From Marinobacter sp. (GTDB lineage Bacteria > Pseudomonadota > Gammaproteobacteria > Pseudomonadales > Oleiphilaceae), in NCBI GenBank assembly GCA_018402255.1, contig JAGYIS010000005.1, positions 186,001 to 250,000 on the forward strand: a DNA stretch of 64,000 nt. The letters run 5' to 3'. Positions 10,689 to 20,887 of the stretch are shown here, piece after piece. Position 1 is the stretch's first letter; the number at the start of each line of letters is the position of its first letter. Made by a program: the position numbers and the translations under genes. Under the pieces are notes generated by a model that had not been told where the DNA came from, did not search any database, and saw only the letters and a list, made by a program, of their open reading frames with translations.

Positions 10689-13600
10689 TCAGAAGTCGTC
10701 GGCTTTCTTGGCCGGGCTGCTCGCCAGGCCTGAACCCCCGGCGGTGCCAGCAGCCAGTCGATCCAGCTCTTGCTCCACCGCGTTTGACGATTTGGCAAAG
10801 CGCGCAAGCAGGTTGTAGAGCACCGGGATGATGAACAGCGTTAACGTGGTTGCGAAGATCAGGCCGCCCAGTATCACCATGCCGATTGCCGCCCGGCTTT
10901 CAGCACCCGCACCGGTGGCGACCACCAGTGGCACCGCACCGAACACCGTAGAGATGGTGGTCATCAATACCGGCCGGAAACGCAGCGTGGCACCTTCCAG
11001 AATGGCTTCCCGCACTTCGTAGCCCTTGTCCCTCAGCTGGTTGGCAAATTCCACAATCAAGATCCCGTTCTTCGCCATCAATCCCAGCAACATGATGATG
11101 CCAATCTGACTGTAGATATTCAGACTGATGCCCGACCACGCCAGTGCGATCAAAGCCCCGGTGACGGCCAGGGGCACCGACAGCATGATGATCAGCGGAT
11201 GAATCCAGCTCTCAAACTGCGCTGCCAGCACCAGGAACACAATCACAAACGCCAGCCCGAAGGTCAGATAGATCGCCGCGGAGGAATCCTGGAACTCCCG
11301 GGACAGGCCTTTGTAACTGACCCGGGCCTCCGGCGGCAAGTTATCCACAGCGAGGTTGTTCAGGTAGGTCAGCGCCGACCCCAGGTCGTAGCCGTCGGCC
11401 AGTGAGGCGCTCACCACCACGGCCGGCAATCGGTCAATTCGCCTGAGATCAGGGTTGGCACCGATTTCTTCTACCGACACCAGCGCTTTGATCGGAATCA
11501 GGTCGCCTCCCGCTCTCGGGCGCAGGAAGATCTGTTCCAGATCCCCGGGCGTTGCCCGATCGGCGTCGTCGGCCTGGATAATGACGTCGTATTCCCGACC
11601 ACGATCCAGATACGTGGTCACGTTGCGGGAGGCCAACATGGTTTGCAGGGTAAGACCGACATCCTCGATCGTGATGTCCAGATCAGCGGCGCGATCCCGG
11701 TCGATATCCAGGCGTAATTCGGGCCGTGTCAGCTCGAAATCTGTGTCCAGATTGAACAGATTCGGATTCTCTTTTGCCCGCTCTACGATTTCTTCACTCC
11801 ACGCCTGAACCGATTCGTAGTCCGGACCCGCGACCACAAACTCCACTGGCTGGTTAAACCCTCTCTGGCCAAGGCCTGGCGGGTTTATCGCATTGATTCT
11901 GACGCCGGAAATATCACTGATTTTCTCGCGAATCTCGCTGGTAACCTGCTGCTGCTTGATTGTGCGTTGATCCCAGTGGGTCATCCCCATGATCATGAAG
12001 GCGTTGTCTTCCTCATCCCGGAAACCGACGATGGAAAGAAAACGTGCCGCAACACCCTCGTCAAGGTAAGGCAATAGTTCTGCCTCGGCCTGCCGGACAA
12101 AGTGATCGGTATACTCAACCGTTGACCCACGAGGCGCGCTGGTAGGCATGATAATCACACCGCGATCCTCAATCGGTGCCAGTTCCTGGGGCAGACGGGG
12201 GAAAATCACAACTGCGATGATCAATCCGACCACGCCCAGGCCCAGCAATAAACCGGGTTGGTTCAGGGAAAACACCAGCAACTTTTTGTAGCCGTTGGTC
12301 AAACCATTGAGAACCTTTTCGCTGAAGGCCCATAGACGATGGCCTTCCTCTGTTTCCGGACTGTGGCGGAGCCATTTGGAACACAGCATCGGAGCCAGGG
12401 TGAGTGCCACCAGGCTTGAGAAGATCACAGCTGCCGCCAGGGTAAAGCCAAACTCGGCAAACAACCGGCCAATGTTGCCGCCCATGAACGAAATCGGAAT
12501 AAACACAGCCACCAGTGTCAGCGTGGTGGCGATCACCGCAAAGGCCACCTGTTTGGCACCGCGATAGGCCGCCAACAGGGGTGGTTCGCCTTCGTCTATT
12601 CGGCGTTGAATGTTTTCGAGCATGACGATGGCGTCATCCACCACCAGCCCGATGGCCAGAATGATCGCCAGCAGCGTCAGTACGTTGATGGAAAAACCGA
12701 GAAAACCCAACCCGATAAAGGCGCCAATGACGGCTACAGGAATGGTCACTGCCGGGATCAGCGTCGCCCGCCAGGAACGCAGGAACATGAAGATCACCAG
12801 GATAACCAACGACACCGCAATCGCCAGGGTGATCAACACTTCCTTGATGGAGGCCCGGATAAAGATGGATTCGTCATAGCTCTCTGCCAGCGACACTTCC
12901 GGCGGCAGCGTTTCCCGAATCTGTTCGAGCTCGGCACGCACGGCATCGGACACGGCTACGGTGTTGGCCTTGGATTGCCGGATGATGCCCATGCCGATGG
13001 CGGTCTTACCGTTAGCCCGCAACCGGCTGACATCAGACTCCACCCCCATCTGCACGTTGGCCACTTCACCCAGTCGCAACAGATCGTTGCCATCCCGCCG
13101 GACTACCAGATTCCGGAATTCCTCAACCGTCGATAAACGGCCTTCCGCCCTGACGGTAAAATTGCGCGTAGATGACTCTACCTGGCCCGCCGGCAACTCC
13201 ACGTTATTGGCTCTGAGCGCACGCTCTACCTCGGCTACCGTGATATTGCGTGCGGCCAGGCGTTCCCTGTCCAGCCAAACCCGAATGGCGTAACGGCGTT
13301 CACCGCCGATTCGCACATCCGCGACACCGTCCAGTACCGATAACCGATCGGCCAACGCCCGATCCGCAAAATCGCTGAGTTCTGCACTGTCCCAGACATC
13401 GCTGATCAGGGTTACCCACATCATCGGTCGTGCGTCTGAGTCGGCCTTCCGAACCACCGGTGGATCGGCCTCGTCCGGTAACTGATTCAGCACGCGGGAT
13501 ACCGCATCCCTGACATCATTCGCGGCGATATCAATATCCCTGGATGTATTGAACTCGATAGACGTTCGGGATTCGCCCTGCTCGGTAGACGATTCAATAG

Positions 13601-13835
13601 ACCGAATACCCTCGATGCCACTGATGGCGCCTTCAATGATCTGGGTAATCTGGGTATCAACCACCTCTGCGGCCGCACCCGTGTAATCGGTCGACACCGA
13701 GACTACGGGTGGGTCGATGTCCGGGTACTCACGAACCGGCAATCCAAGCAGCGCGGTTATGCCAAACACCACAATCAGCAGACTGAGTACCGTGGCAAAA
13801 ACCGGGCGCTTGATGGAAACATCGGACAGGATCAT
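10689..13835 (-). CDS. RND efflux pump, inner-membrane transporter
   Basis: A 1048-residue resistance-nodulation-division permease of the hydrophobe/amphiphile efflux class (AcrB/MexF type). It starts MILSDVSIKRPVFATVLS, has two large periplasmic loops and twelve membrane helices, and keeps the proton-relay Asp pair in the fourth helix (LVVDDAIVML, about residues 400-401). The C-terminal helix motif NGILIVEFANQLRD is also present. It would export drugs, solvents or metabolites with the adaptor encoded 3 bases upstream. No outer-membrane channel gene and no regulator are adjacent, so it probably borrows a TolC/OprM-like channel. Substrate cannot be told from sequence. Confidence 0.93.
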   Translation of the reverse strand: MILSDVSIKRPVFATVLSLLIVVFGITALLGLPVREYPDIDPPVVSVSTDYTGAAAEVVDTQITQIIEGAISGIEGIRSIESSTEQGESRTSIEFNTSRDIDIAANDVRDAVSRVLNQLPDEADPPVVRKADSDARPMMWVTLISDVWDSAELSDFADRALADRLSVLDGVADVRIGGERRYAIRVWLDRERLAARNITVAEVERALRANNVELPAGQVESSTRNFTVRAEGRLSTVEEFRNLVVRRDGNDLLRLGEVANVQMGVESDVSRLRANGKTAIGMGIIRQSKANTVAVSDAVRAELEQIRETLPPEVSLAESYDESIFIRASIKEVLITLAIAVSLVILVIFMFLRSWRATLIPAVTIPVAVIGAFIGLGFLGFSINVLTLLAIILAIGLVVDDAIVMLENIQRRIDEGEPPLLAAYRGAKQVAFAVIATTLTLVAVFIPISFMGGNIGRLFAEFGFTLAAAVIFSSLVALTLAPMLCSKWLRHSPETEEGHRLWAFSEKVLNGLTNGYKKLLVFSLNQPGLLLGLGVVGLIIAVVIFPRLPQELAPIEDRGVIIMPTSAPRGSTVEYTDHFVRQAEAELLPYLDEGVAARFLSIVGFRDEEDNAFMIMGMTHWDQRTIKQQQVTSEIREKISDISGVRINAINPPGLGQRGFNQPVEFVVAGPDYESVQAWSEEIVERAKENPNLFNLDTDFELTRPELRLDIDRDRAADLDITIEDVGLTLQTMLASRNVTTYLDRGREYDVIIQADDADRATPGDLEQIFLRPRAGGDLIPIKALVSVEEIGANPDLRRIDRLPAVVVSASLADGYDLGSALTYLNNLAVDNLPPEARVSYKGLSREFQDSSAAIYLTFGLAFVIVFLVLAAQFESWIHPLIIMLSVPLAVTGALIALAWSGISLNIYSQIGIIMLLGLMAKNGILIVEFANQLRDKGYEVREAILEGATLRFRPVLMTTISTVFGAVPLVVATGAGAESRAAIGMVILGGLIFATTLTLFIIPVLYNLLARFAKSSNAVEQELDRLAAGTAGGSGLASSPAKKADDF

Positions 13836-13838
13836 GGA

Positions 13839-14942
13839 TCAGGACTCCCGGCTGGTGATAAACCGGTTCTCGGGTATCGCCAGATCAGACTCCAGTAATC
13901 GGATTCGGTCACCGGTACTCAAACGATCCTGACCCGTCACAATCACCTGGTCTTCTTCGCTCAGCCCATCCACGATTTCCACCATACCGGGCATACGGGA
14001 GCCGGTCTGAACAGACACCCGCCGGGCGACACCGTCATCGGCTACAAACACGTATTTCTGGTCGCCACGCAGCATCACTGCCTGCTCCGGAACTACCAGA
14101 CCCTCGCGCTCCCGCAAGGTCAGCGACGCCGACATAAACTGACCTGGCCGCAACCGGCCTTCCGCGTTATCGATTAGCGCCCGTACCGTCAACGTGCGGC
14201 TCAGCTCGTTGATACGACTGCCGAGTTCGATCAACTCGCCTTCAAAACTTTCACCCGGAAAAGCCGGTGAGGTAGCCCGCACCATCTGGCCCACGCGCAC
14301 CTGGCCAATAAACCGTTCGGGCACGGCAAAACTCAGCTCCATCCGGTCGCTGGTATCCAGGGTGGTAATCGTAGTGCCGGCCTGCAGGTAGGCGCCGATG
14401 CTGACATCAGACAATCCGACCACGCCGGCAAACGGTGCTTCAATCCGGTGGTTCTCCAAACGAACCTGAGCCGCCTGGCGCTGTGCCATGGCAACATCGA
14501 CGGAGGTTCTCAACTCATCTACCTGAGACTGGGAGACACTGTTGTTCGCGCGCAGGCGCTGGGCCCGCTCAAACTGCCGACGGGCATCAGACAACTGGGC
14601 TTCGATCACAGCCAGGTCGGCACGGGCCTGGCGGTCGTCCAGGCGCAACAGAACGGCGCCCTGCGGCACCTGTGCACCCGGAGCAAGATTGATTTCGATA
14701 ACACGGCCACTGACTTCTGTTGTCAGTTCCACCGCATTGAGCGCTTGCAGGCTGGCAACCGCGCCCACATCGTCCCGAACCTGCTGCCGCTCCGGTGTGA
14801 TGACATTGACGCCACTCGCCTGAGCCTCACCACCGCCCTGGTCCTCTGCGTCTTGCTCCAAGCCGGTGTATATAGCAGCGCCAGCCGCAACGGCGACGAC
14901 CAGAACAATTGCGATCACCCATTGTTTCCACATGGAATTCAT
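13839..14942 (-). CDS. RND efflux periplasmic adaptor (membrane fusion protein)
   Basis: A 367-residue protein with an N-terminal membrane anchor (about residues 5-25), a lipoyl/barrel-sandwich half (LTTEVSGRVIEINLAPGAQV), a short coiled-coil hairpin (AEVIEA...RRQFERAQRLR region), the second lipoyl half (IEAPFAGVVGL) and beta-barrel and membrane-proximal domains. This is the HlyD/MexA-like adaptor that bridges the RND pump to the outer-membrane channel. It overlaps nothing and is followed after 3 bases by the pump gene, so the two are one operon. ATG 14933 is an alternative start. Confidence 0.92.
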   Translation of the reverse strand: MNSMWKQWVIAIVLVVAVAAGAAIYTGLEQDAEDQGGGEAQASGVNVITPERQQVRDDVGAVASLQALNAVELTTEVSGRVIEINLAPGAQVPQGAVLLRLDDRQARADLAVIEAQLSDARRQFERAQRLRANNSVSQSQVDELRTSVDVAMAQRQAAQVRLENHRIEAPFAGVVGLSDVSIGAYLQAGTTITTLDTSDRMELSFAVPERFIGQVRVGQMVRATSPAFPGESFEGELIELGSRINELSRTLTVRALIDNAEGRLRPGQFMSASLTLREREGLVVPEQAVMLRGDQKYVFVADDGVARRVSVQTGSRMPGMVEIVDGLSEEDQVIVTGQDRLSTGDRIRLLESDLAIPENRFITSRES

Positions 14943-14962
14943 TTGCCTGTTTGTTGTCAGAT

Positions 14963-15540
14963 TTAGGAGCCGTGCCCGTGCTCAAGTTTTTGAATAACCA
15001 GCACTACTTCACCGACCTCTATACCCCATTTGCTCATGGTGGTCTGATTGATCAGCGTGTCTGGGGTAATCAGGTACATCCAGTCATCCATTCGGACATC
15101 GATGGTGCCATCACCGTATGACACCCGGAGGACATAATTCATATGAATGGCATTACCCTGCCATTGCATGCTGCCCGGCTCGACCACGTCGCCCGCCGTC
15201 GCGTGATAGCTGTCACCCGCGGGCGTCAGTGTCCAGACCCGGGTCTGAACTTCACCGTCATCAAACCGGAAGACCTCATCAAGAGTACCCACGCCGTCGT
15301 CGTCCCAGCTGGCAACAATGTCCGCATCAAAGGTGCGAATCACCTGGCCAGAGAAATTCTTGACCACGCCGCGGGCAGAAAGTTCGCCCTGAAAAACTCC
15401 TCAGGCACCAGCTCCGGGCCAGCATCCCGATAATCATCCAGCGATGGGCCAGCACAGCCGACGATAGCCAGTGCCATCAACAGTATAAGACTGCTCCGTG
15501 AGAAAACACTGGTCCGACTCGGGATCACCCTGCTTTGCAT
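14963..15540 (-). CDS. DUF3833-family lipoprotein (apparent frameshift)
   Basis: The first part, from ATG 15540 after a GTGGAG ribosome-binding site, has a signal peptide with lipobox IVGC and then DDYRDAGPELVPEEFF. The second part, in another frame, reads VVKNFSGQVIRTFDADI through to the C-terminus and matches the DUF3833 pattern (SWDDDGVGTLDEVFRFDDGE). Adding one base to the run of five A at 15392-15396 joins them as EEFFQGELSARGVVKNFSGQ, giving ~192 residues. Function of DUF3833 lipoproteins is unknown. The gene is upstream of the RND operon by 20 bases and may be co-transcribed with it. Confidence 0.75.
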
Positions 15541-15774
15541 GACTTTTACACTCCACTTGCTGGCCTGAGATATGGCGTAACACCGCAAACACTTACGGGC
15601 CCGATTCCGGATCCGATCAGAAATATTCTGAATACGTCATTTCGGCCAATTGTCTATTCTGACACACCCTCAAGCGCTTTCCGTCAATGGCAGCCAGCAA
15701 AGAATGCCGTAAAACTGCTGTCACTGAGGCTTTCATGCCTGATCAGATCAGCTAACCGTATATGAGGACTGGCC

Positions 15775-17594
15775 ATGCCTGTGTATAAAGCGCCCCTGCG
15801 CGACATGAAATTTCTGATCAACGATGTGTTTGATTATCCGGGCCACTACCAGACCCTCGCTTCCGGCGAGAATGCGACGCCGGATATTGTGGACGCCATT
15901 CTGACCGAATGCGGCCGGTTCAGCGAAGAAGTATTGAGCCCCCTGTACCAGAGTGGCGATGAAGAGGGCTGTCGCCTTGAAAATGGCGACGTGATCACGC
16001 CCAAAGGCTACAAAGACGCCTATAACCAGTATGTGATGGGCGGCTGGCAGGGGCTTTCAGCACCAGAAGAATACGGCGGTCAGGGCTTGCCAGCATCCAT
16101 GGGCCTGTTCAAGCAGGAAATGATGGGCACCGCTAACTGGTCCTTCTCCATGTATCCCGGGCTGTCTATCGGTGCCATGAACACCATTTTCCTGCATGGC
16201 ACCGAAGATCAGAAACAGACCTATCTGGTGCCCCTGACCGAAGGCCGTTGGGGCGGCACCATGTGCCTGACCGAACCTCAGTGTGGTACCGATCTTGGCC
16301 AGGTGAAAACTAAAGCCGAGCCCCAGGCGGATGGCAGCTATCGGTTGACCGGCACCAAAATTTTCATTTCCTCCGGTGAACATGATCTGACCGAGAACAT
16401 TGTTCATGTTGTCCTGGCCCGGTTGCCGGATGCCCCGAAAGGCACCAGAGGCATCAGCCTGTTCATTGTGCCCAAGTTCCTGCCCACTGACGATGGCGCT
16501 GTGGGAGAGCGTAACGCGGTAAACTGCGGCGCCCTGGAAAGAAAATGGGCATCAAAGCCTCGGCCACCTGCGTGATGAACTTTGACGCAGCCACCGGTTA
16601 CCTGATTGGCCCGGAGAACGAAGGCCTGGAGTGCATGTTCACGTTTATGAACACCGCTCGGATCGGCACAGCGATCCAGGGCGTAGGTCCGGCTGAGCTG
16701 TCGTACCAGTGGGCCCTGGCTTACGCCAAAGAACGTCGGTCGATGCGGGCGTTGTCGGGCAAGAAAGATCCGGAACAGGTAGCAGACAGCCTGATTCACC
16801 ATGCCGATGTGCGCCGGATGCTACTGACCCAAAAGGCCTTCGCCGAGGGTGGCCGGGCCATGCTCTATTACGCAGCCAAGCTGGCCGATCACATGGTAGA
16901 AGCCTATGCCGAAGGTGATGAAAAGAAAGCCGAAAAGTACGATGACAAGCTTGGTTTCCTGACGCCGGTACTCAAAGGCTTCCTGACCGAGCTGGGTAAT
17001 GAAGCCGCAAACCTGGGGGTGCAGGTGTTTGGCGGCCACGGTTACATCCGTGAACATGGCATGGAACAGATTGTCCGGGACACCCGGATCGCGACGCTCT
17101 ACGAGGGCACCACCGGTATTCAGGCACTGGATCTGCTTGGCCGGAAAGTCTTGTTGATGACTCAGGGCGGGGCGGTGCGGGAATTCACCCTGAAGATCGC
17201 CAACTTTGCCCGCAAACACCTGACCACCAAACCGCTTCGGCCGATGGCCATCGAGCTTCTGAAACTGACCGCACAGTGGAACCTGTTGACGGTCCGGGTC
17301 ATGCTCGCCGCGCGCAAAGACCGGGACGTGGTCAGCGCCGCTGCCCACGACTTCCTGATGTACAGCGGCTACATCTCCATGGCGTATATGTGGCTGCGCC
17401 AGGCGGCCGTTGCCCAGGACAAGCTGGCACACGGCGGTGACGAATCCGAAGCCTTTTACCAGACCAAACAGGCAACCGCTGAATTCTATTACGAGCGCCT
17501 GTTACCCCGGGCCCAGGCCCACGCCACCAGCATGCTCAGCCCGACCCGTCATCTAATGCAGGTAGAACCTGACAATATGGCCTTTACCGGGTAA
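15775..17594 (+). CDS. Acyl-CoA dehydrogenase, ~600-residue type (apparent frameshift)
   Basis: Two overlapping frames together encode one ~606-residue acyl-CoA dehydrogenase. Frame one (from ATG 15775, GAGGA ribosome-binding site) gives the N-terminal and middle domains with MCLTEPQCGTDLGQVKTKA and KIFISSGEHDLTEN. Frame two starts at KMGIKASATCVMNFD and carries the C-terminal FAD-binding helical domain (GGHGYIREHGMEQIVRDTRI, LYEGTTGIQALDLLGRK) with the likely catalytic Glu in YEGTTGIQ. One A is missing from the AAAA run at 16542-16545. The enzyme oxidises acyl-CoA in fatty-acid beta-oxidation; chain length is not predictable. A single-gene unit with its own terminator. Confidence 0.88.
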
Positions 17595-17609
17595 GCCCCG
17601 GTAATTTTC

Positions 17610-17636
17610 ATCCGGGGTAACCCCGGGATTTTTTTA
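17610..17636 (+). terminator. Rho-independent terminator after the acyl-CoA dehydrogenase gene
   Basis: GC-rich hairpin (TCCGGGGTAACCCCGGGA region) followed by seven T, 16 bases after the stop codon. Confidence 0.8.
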
Positions 17637-17652
17637 CTCTGCAACAACGGAA

Positions 17653-18402
17653 TTACAGACCGTACTTGGTCTCGATCGCCTCGTACATCCCGTTATTTTT
17701 GATCGCCTCCAGACCCTGTCGGAGCTTGCGCATTACTTCTTCGGAGGTGTCCAGATTCATCGCCAGGTACAGCTCGGTGTCGTTAAAGGAGAACACCGGC
17801 TCGAGGCCCTCAACGTCCTGCAGAGAGGCAAAGTACGGCCCGGCGAGTCGATCCGCAATCCACAGATCAACCTGGCCCAGTTCCAGTCGCTTGGGGTTCA
17901 GGTCATCACTGTCCATGGCGGACACTTTGTATCCCCGTTCAAGCAGATACTCGGTCATGACATCGCCGCGATAGCCGGCATACAACATACCTCGGGTGTC
18001 TTCGAGTTTTTCAATCTGAAGATCGGTGCCCGGGGGTGCAAAAATGGTCCACAGGTTTTTGGTCAACGGCCCGATCCATTTGAACTGGGAGGCCCGGTTG
18101 TCTGTGTAAGTGGTGCAGAAAATACCGTGGTTCTTCTTGTTCAGGGCCCGGTTGTAACCGAAATCCCAATTACGGAGCTTGATCACGTAATCCAGGCCGG
18201 AGGCATCCAGGATACCTTTGACCATTTCGGTACAAAGGCCATCGATATCGTCACCATTGTGCTCAAACGCGCGGCCAGTGGCACTCATGTTGTAGGGCGG
18301 GAAATTCTCGGTATAGACGTAGATTCGTTCAGATGCAGACACCGGCAGTGACACACCGACAAGCGCAAAAATAACAGCAGTAAGGCAAACCAGCTTACGC
18401 AC
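17653..18402 (-). CDS. Periplasmic solute-binding protein, family 3
   Basis: A 249-residue protein with an N-terminal signal peptide (cleavage likely after VSAS) and the extracellular solute-binding family 3 fold: YTENFPPYNM near the N-terminus, DGLCTEMVKGIL, and the C-terminal segment ending in AIETKYGL. Such proteins bind amino acids or similar small polar ligands. No permease or ATPase gene is adjacent, so it is an orphan. Similar orphans are seen near signalling genes in marine gammaproteobacteria. Ligand unknown. Confidence 0.82.
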   Translation of the reverse strand: MRKLVCLTAVIFALVGVSLPVSASERIYVYTENFPPYNMSATGRAFEHNGDDIDGLCTEMVKGILDASGLDYVIKLRNWDFGYNRALNKKNHGIFCTTYTDNRASQFKWIGPLTKNLWTIFAPPGTDLQIEKLEDTRGMLYAGYRGDVMTEYLLERGYKVSAMDSDDLNPKRLELGQVDLWIADRLAGPYFASLQDVEGLEPVFSFNDTELYLAMNLDTSEEVMRKLRQGLEAIKNNGMYEAIETKYGL

Positions 18403-18572
18403 AGGTTATCTCCTTTAACACCAATAGCGTTAAGCCGCCGTGACGACGACCCCAATAGACGTAAGCGGAGTTTACCCGAGGCTTTAACGGTGTTTTACAA
18501 CTAAACTGTTTGTTTTCGTAATGAAAACCAACAGGCCACCGACGGTCACGGCGGCCTGTTCTTGTGGATAAC

Positions 18573-20765
18573 TCAGAAATCGACGGTGGCGGAGAGCCAC
18601 AGGCGCCGGCCCTCCTCAACGGTGCCGCCGCTGGCCATGCCCCGGAAAATGTATGTGTAGTCAGACGCCCAGGCGTCCACCTGATTGCCGTTGTTATCAA
18701 CATAGGAGTAGTCGCTGCCAGACAGGAACTCCTTGTCGAACAGGTTGTAAATGGTCGCCGTCAGCTTGACCGTGTCCGTGGCCTGATAGGCCCCACCCAG
18801 GTGAAAGAGCGCATAGGCACTCAGATCACCCACCTGGTCGAACACAGCGGTTTCTTCTGCACTGAAGTTATCCCGGTTTTTGAGGTAACGGGTGCGCTCG
18901 CCACGGTATTCCCCGGACAGCCACAGATCCAGTTGTGAGGTTGCCTGCCAGTTCAGGCGGGCATGCACCACGTGCTCAGGGGTATTGGTCAATGGCGCAC
19001 CTTTGTTATCGCCGCTCTTCTGCTCGGTATCGGTATAGGTGTAGTTGCCCCGAACGCTCCAGTCCGGTGCAAAGCGCCAACTGGATGCCAACTCCAGCCC
19101 CCGCGTTTCAGCTTTGCCGATGTTGGCCAACTGATCGTAAGTGCCGTCCGGAATCATCGGATCACCACTGATGGTCACCGGATTGCCGCTGTCGATCTTG
19201 TCTTTGAACTGGGTAAAGAACACCGTGGCGTTGGCTTTGAAGCCGTCCAGGTTATCGAAATAGGCGCCAACTTCGTAGTTGGTGCTTTTCTCGGGTTCCA
19301 GATCCGGCGTACCAATGGTCAATTCCTCGCCCTGGCTGGTCACCCCATTGATGCCATTGTGCAGGTCATTGATGTCCGGCGTTTTATAACCCTGGCTGAC
19401 ACCGCCTTTCAGAGTCCAGTTAGGATTGGTGTTCCACACCAGGTAGGCTCGTGGGGTAAAGTGGCCGGAAAACGCATCATGATCTTCATAACGACCACCA
19501 AGGGTCAGGGCTAGATCGTCCATCAGGTACCACTCGTCTTCCGCAAACACCGCCCATGAATCCTGTTTAAAAGTGGTGTTGGAAAGGCTGTCCTCCAGGC
19601 GGGTATCCCGGTACTGGGCGCCCAGGGTAACAATATGGTTGTCGGTCGCCGGTGCGACCAACCGGGTATCGAATACCGTATCTTCCGACTCGAGCTTTCG
19701 ATTCTGCCCCCCCACCAGGTTCTGGTATGGCGCATCATAGGGTGCACCGATAGTGCCCGGAATAGTCCGGCCCTTGGTTTCGGTGACGTTATAAGTCAGG
19801 TCATTGCTCCAGGTACCAAAGCCAAGCTGACTGGCATGGCCCAGAGCAACCTGATCGCGATTGAATCGCAGCTCGTCCAGATAGCCATTAGCCGTCGAGG
19901 TATCCGCATTACAGGCCCGATTCTGCCCGTCCAGAGTTCCCAACTGGCAGCTGTCGTTGTTGTACACCTGGCGGCCCCGCTCAGCATCCAGATAGAATTC
20001 ATGGCCTTGGACCGGCACCAGCGTCAGTCGTGCGCCGATGTTGTGGTTACGCCCGTCAACCGGCGCAACACCGCGCTTGGGCGCTTCGCTGCCATCGTCA
20101 AAGTTGAGGTCGGCTGCGGACCGGTCAAACACGCTACCGCGCACCGCCAGCCCGAGTTTGTTATCAATCAGAGGGCCGCTGGTATAGAAGCTGGCTTTGC
20201 CGTTATCGCCATACTCCCGGTGTTCCTGAAAGGTATGTTCAACAGAGACCGAACCGATCCACTCGTCTGAAACCTTCTTGGTGATGATATTCACAACACC
20301 ACCGATCGCATCGGAGCCGTACAGGGTAGACATGGGACCGCGAATCACCTCGATTCGTTCTATCGAAGACAGCGGCGGGATAAAACTGGTGGAAGTATCA
20401 CCGAATCCGTTGGGAGTGACGTTACCCGGCGGATTCTGGCGACGACCATCGATGAGGATCAGAGTGTACTCACTGGGTAGACCACGGATACTGATGTTCA
20501 AACCACCGGTTTTGCCGGTACTTTGCCGGACATCCACCCCCTCAACCGTCTCCAGCGCTTCGGCCAGATTGGAAAACTGGCTTTGCTGCAAATTCTGCTG
20601 ATTAATGACGCTGATGCTGGCCGGAGCATCGGTTACCTTCTGCTCAAAACCGGCAGCAGAGACCACCAGTTCATCGAGCTGAACCGGTTGGGCTACCGCA
20701 GAAAGGGGGAATCCGGTTGAAATCACGGCGATTGACGTCGCCAGAACCGAGGGCTTGAAAACCAT
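18573..20765 (-). CDS. TonB-dependent outer-membrane receptor (CirA/FepA-like)
   Basis: A 730-residue receptor with a signal peptide (cleavage near AVAQ), a TonB-box-like LDELVVSA, a plug domain (ISIRGLPSEYTLILIDGRRQ, VIRGPMSTLYGSDAIGGVVN) and a 22-strand barrel ending in the aromatic-terminated SATVDF. The plug sequence is closest to catecholate siderophore receptors of the CirA/IrgA type. A Fur-like box lies just upstream, which supports iron-regulated siderophore uptake. Ligand is inferred, not shown. No siderophore genes are adjacent. Confidence 0.88.
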   Translation of the reverse strand: MVFKPSVLATSIAVISTGFPLSAVAQPVQLDELVVSAAGFEQKVTDAPASISVINQQNLQQSQFSNLAEALETVEGVDVRQSTGKTGGLNISIRGLPSEYTLILIDGRRQNPPGNVTPNGFGDTSTSFIPPLSSIERIEVIRGPMSTLYGSDAIGGVVNIITKKVSDEWIGSVSVEHTFQEHREYGDNGKASFYTSGPLIDNKLGLAVRGSVFDRSAADLNFDDGSEAPKRGVAPVDGRNHNIGARLTLVPVQGHEFYLDAERGRQVYNNDSCQLGTLDGQNRACNADTSTANGYLDELRFNRDQVALGHASQLGFGTWSNDLTYNVTETKGRTIPGTIGAPYDAPYQNLVGGQNRKLESEDTVFDTRLVAPATDNHIVTLGAQYRDTRLEDSLSNTTFKQDSWAVFAEDEWYLMDDLALTLGGRYEDHDAFSGHFTPRAYLVWNTNPNWTLKGGVSQGYKTPDINDLHNGINGVTSQGEELTIGTPDLEPEKSTNYEVGAYFDNLDGFKANATVFFTQFKDKIDSGNPVTISGDPMIPDGTYDQLANIGKAETRGLELASSWRFAPDWSVRGNYTYTDTEQKSGDNKGAPLTNTPEHVVHARLNWQATSQLDLWLSGEYRGERTRYLKNRDNFSAEETAVFDQVGDLSAYALFHLGGAYQATDTVKLTATIYNLFDKEFLSGSDYSYVDNNGNQVDAWASDYTYIFRGMASGGTVEEGRRLWLSATVDF

Positions 20766-20807
20766 GAGTCGCTCCTTGAAATTCAGGATCTGAAATTTAG
20801 GAGCGAA

Positions 20808-20822
20808 TGATATTCGTTATCG
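20808..20822. promoter_or_regulatory. Fur-like box upstream of the TonB receptor
   Basis: TGATATTCGTTATCG matches the 7-1-7 Fur consensus TGATAATnATTATCA with three mismatches and lies 43 bases before the receptor start, in an AT-rich promoter region. Repression by Fur-Fe2+ is inferred. Confidence 0.6.
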
Positions 20823-20887
20823 TTTAATAATTAAATGCATTTAACCTGCACGATGTGTTCCGTAAAGTGGAACAATCTTCGGCTTAT

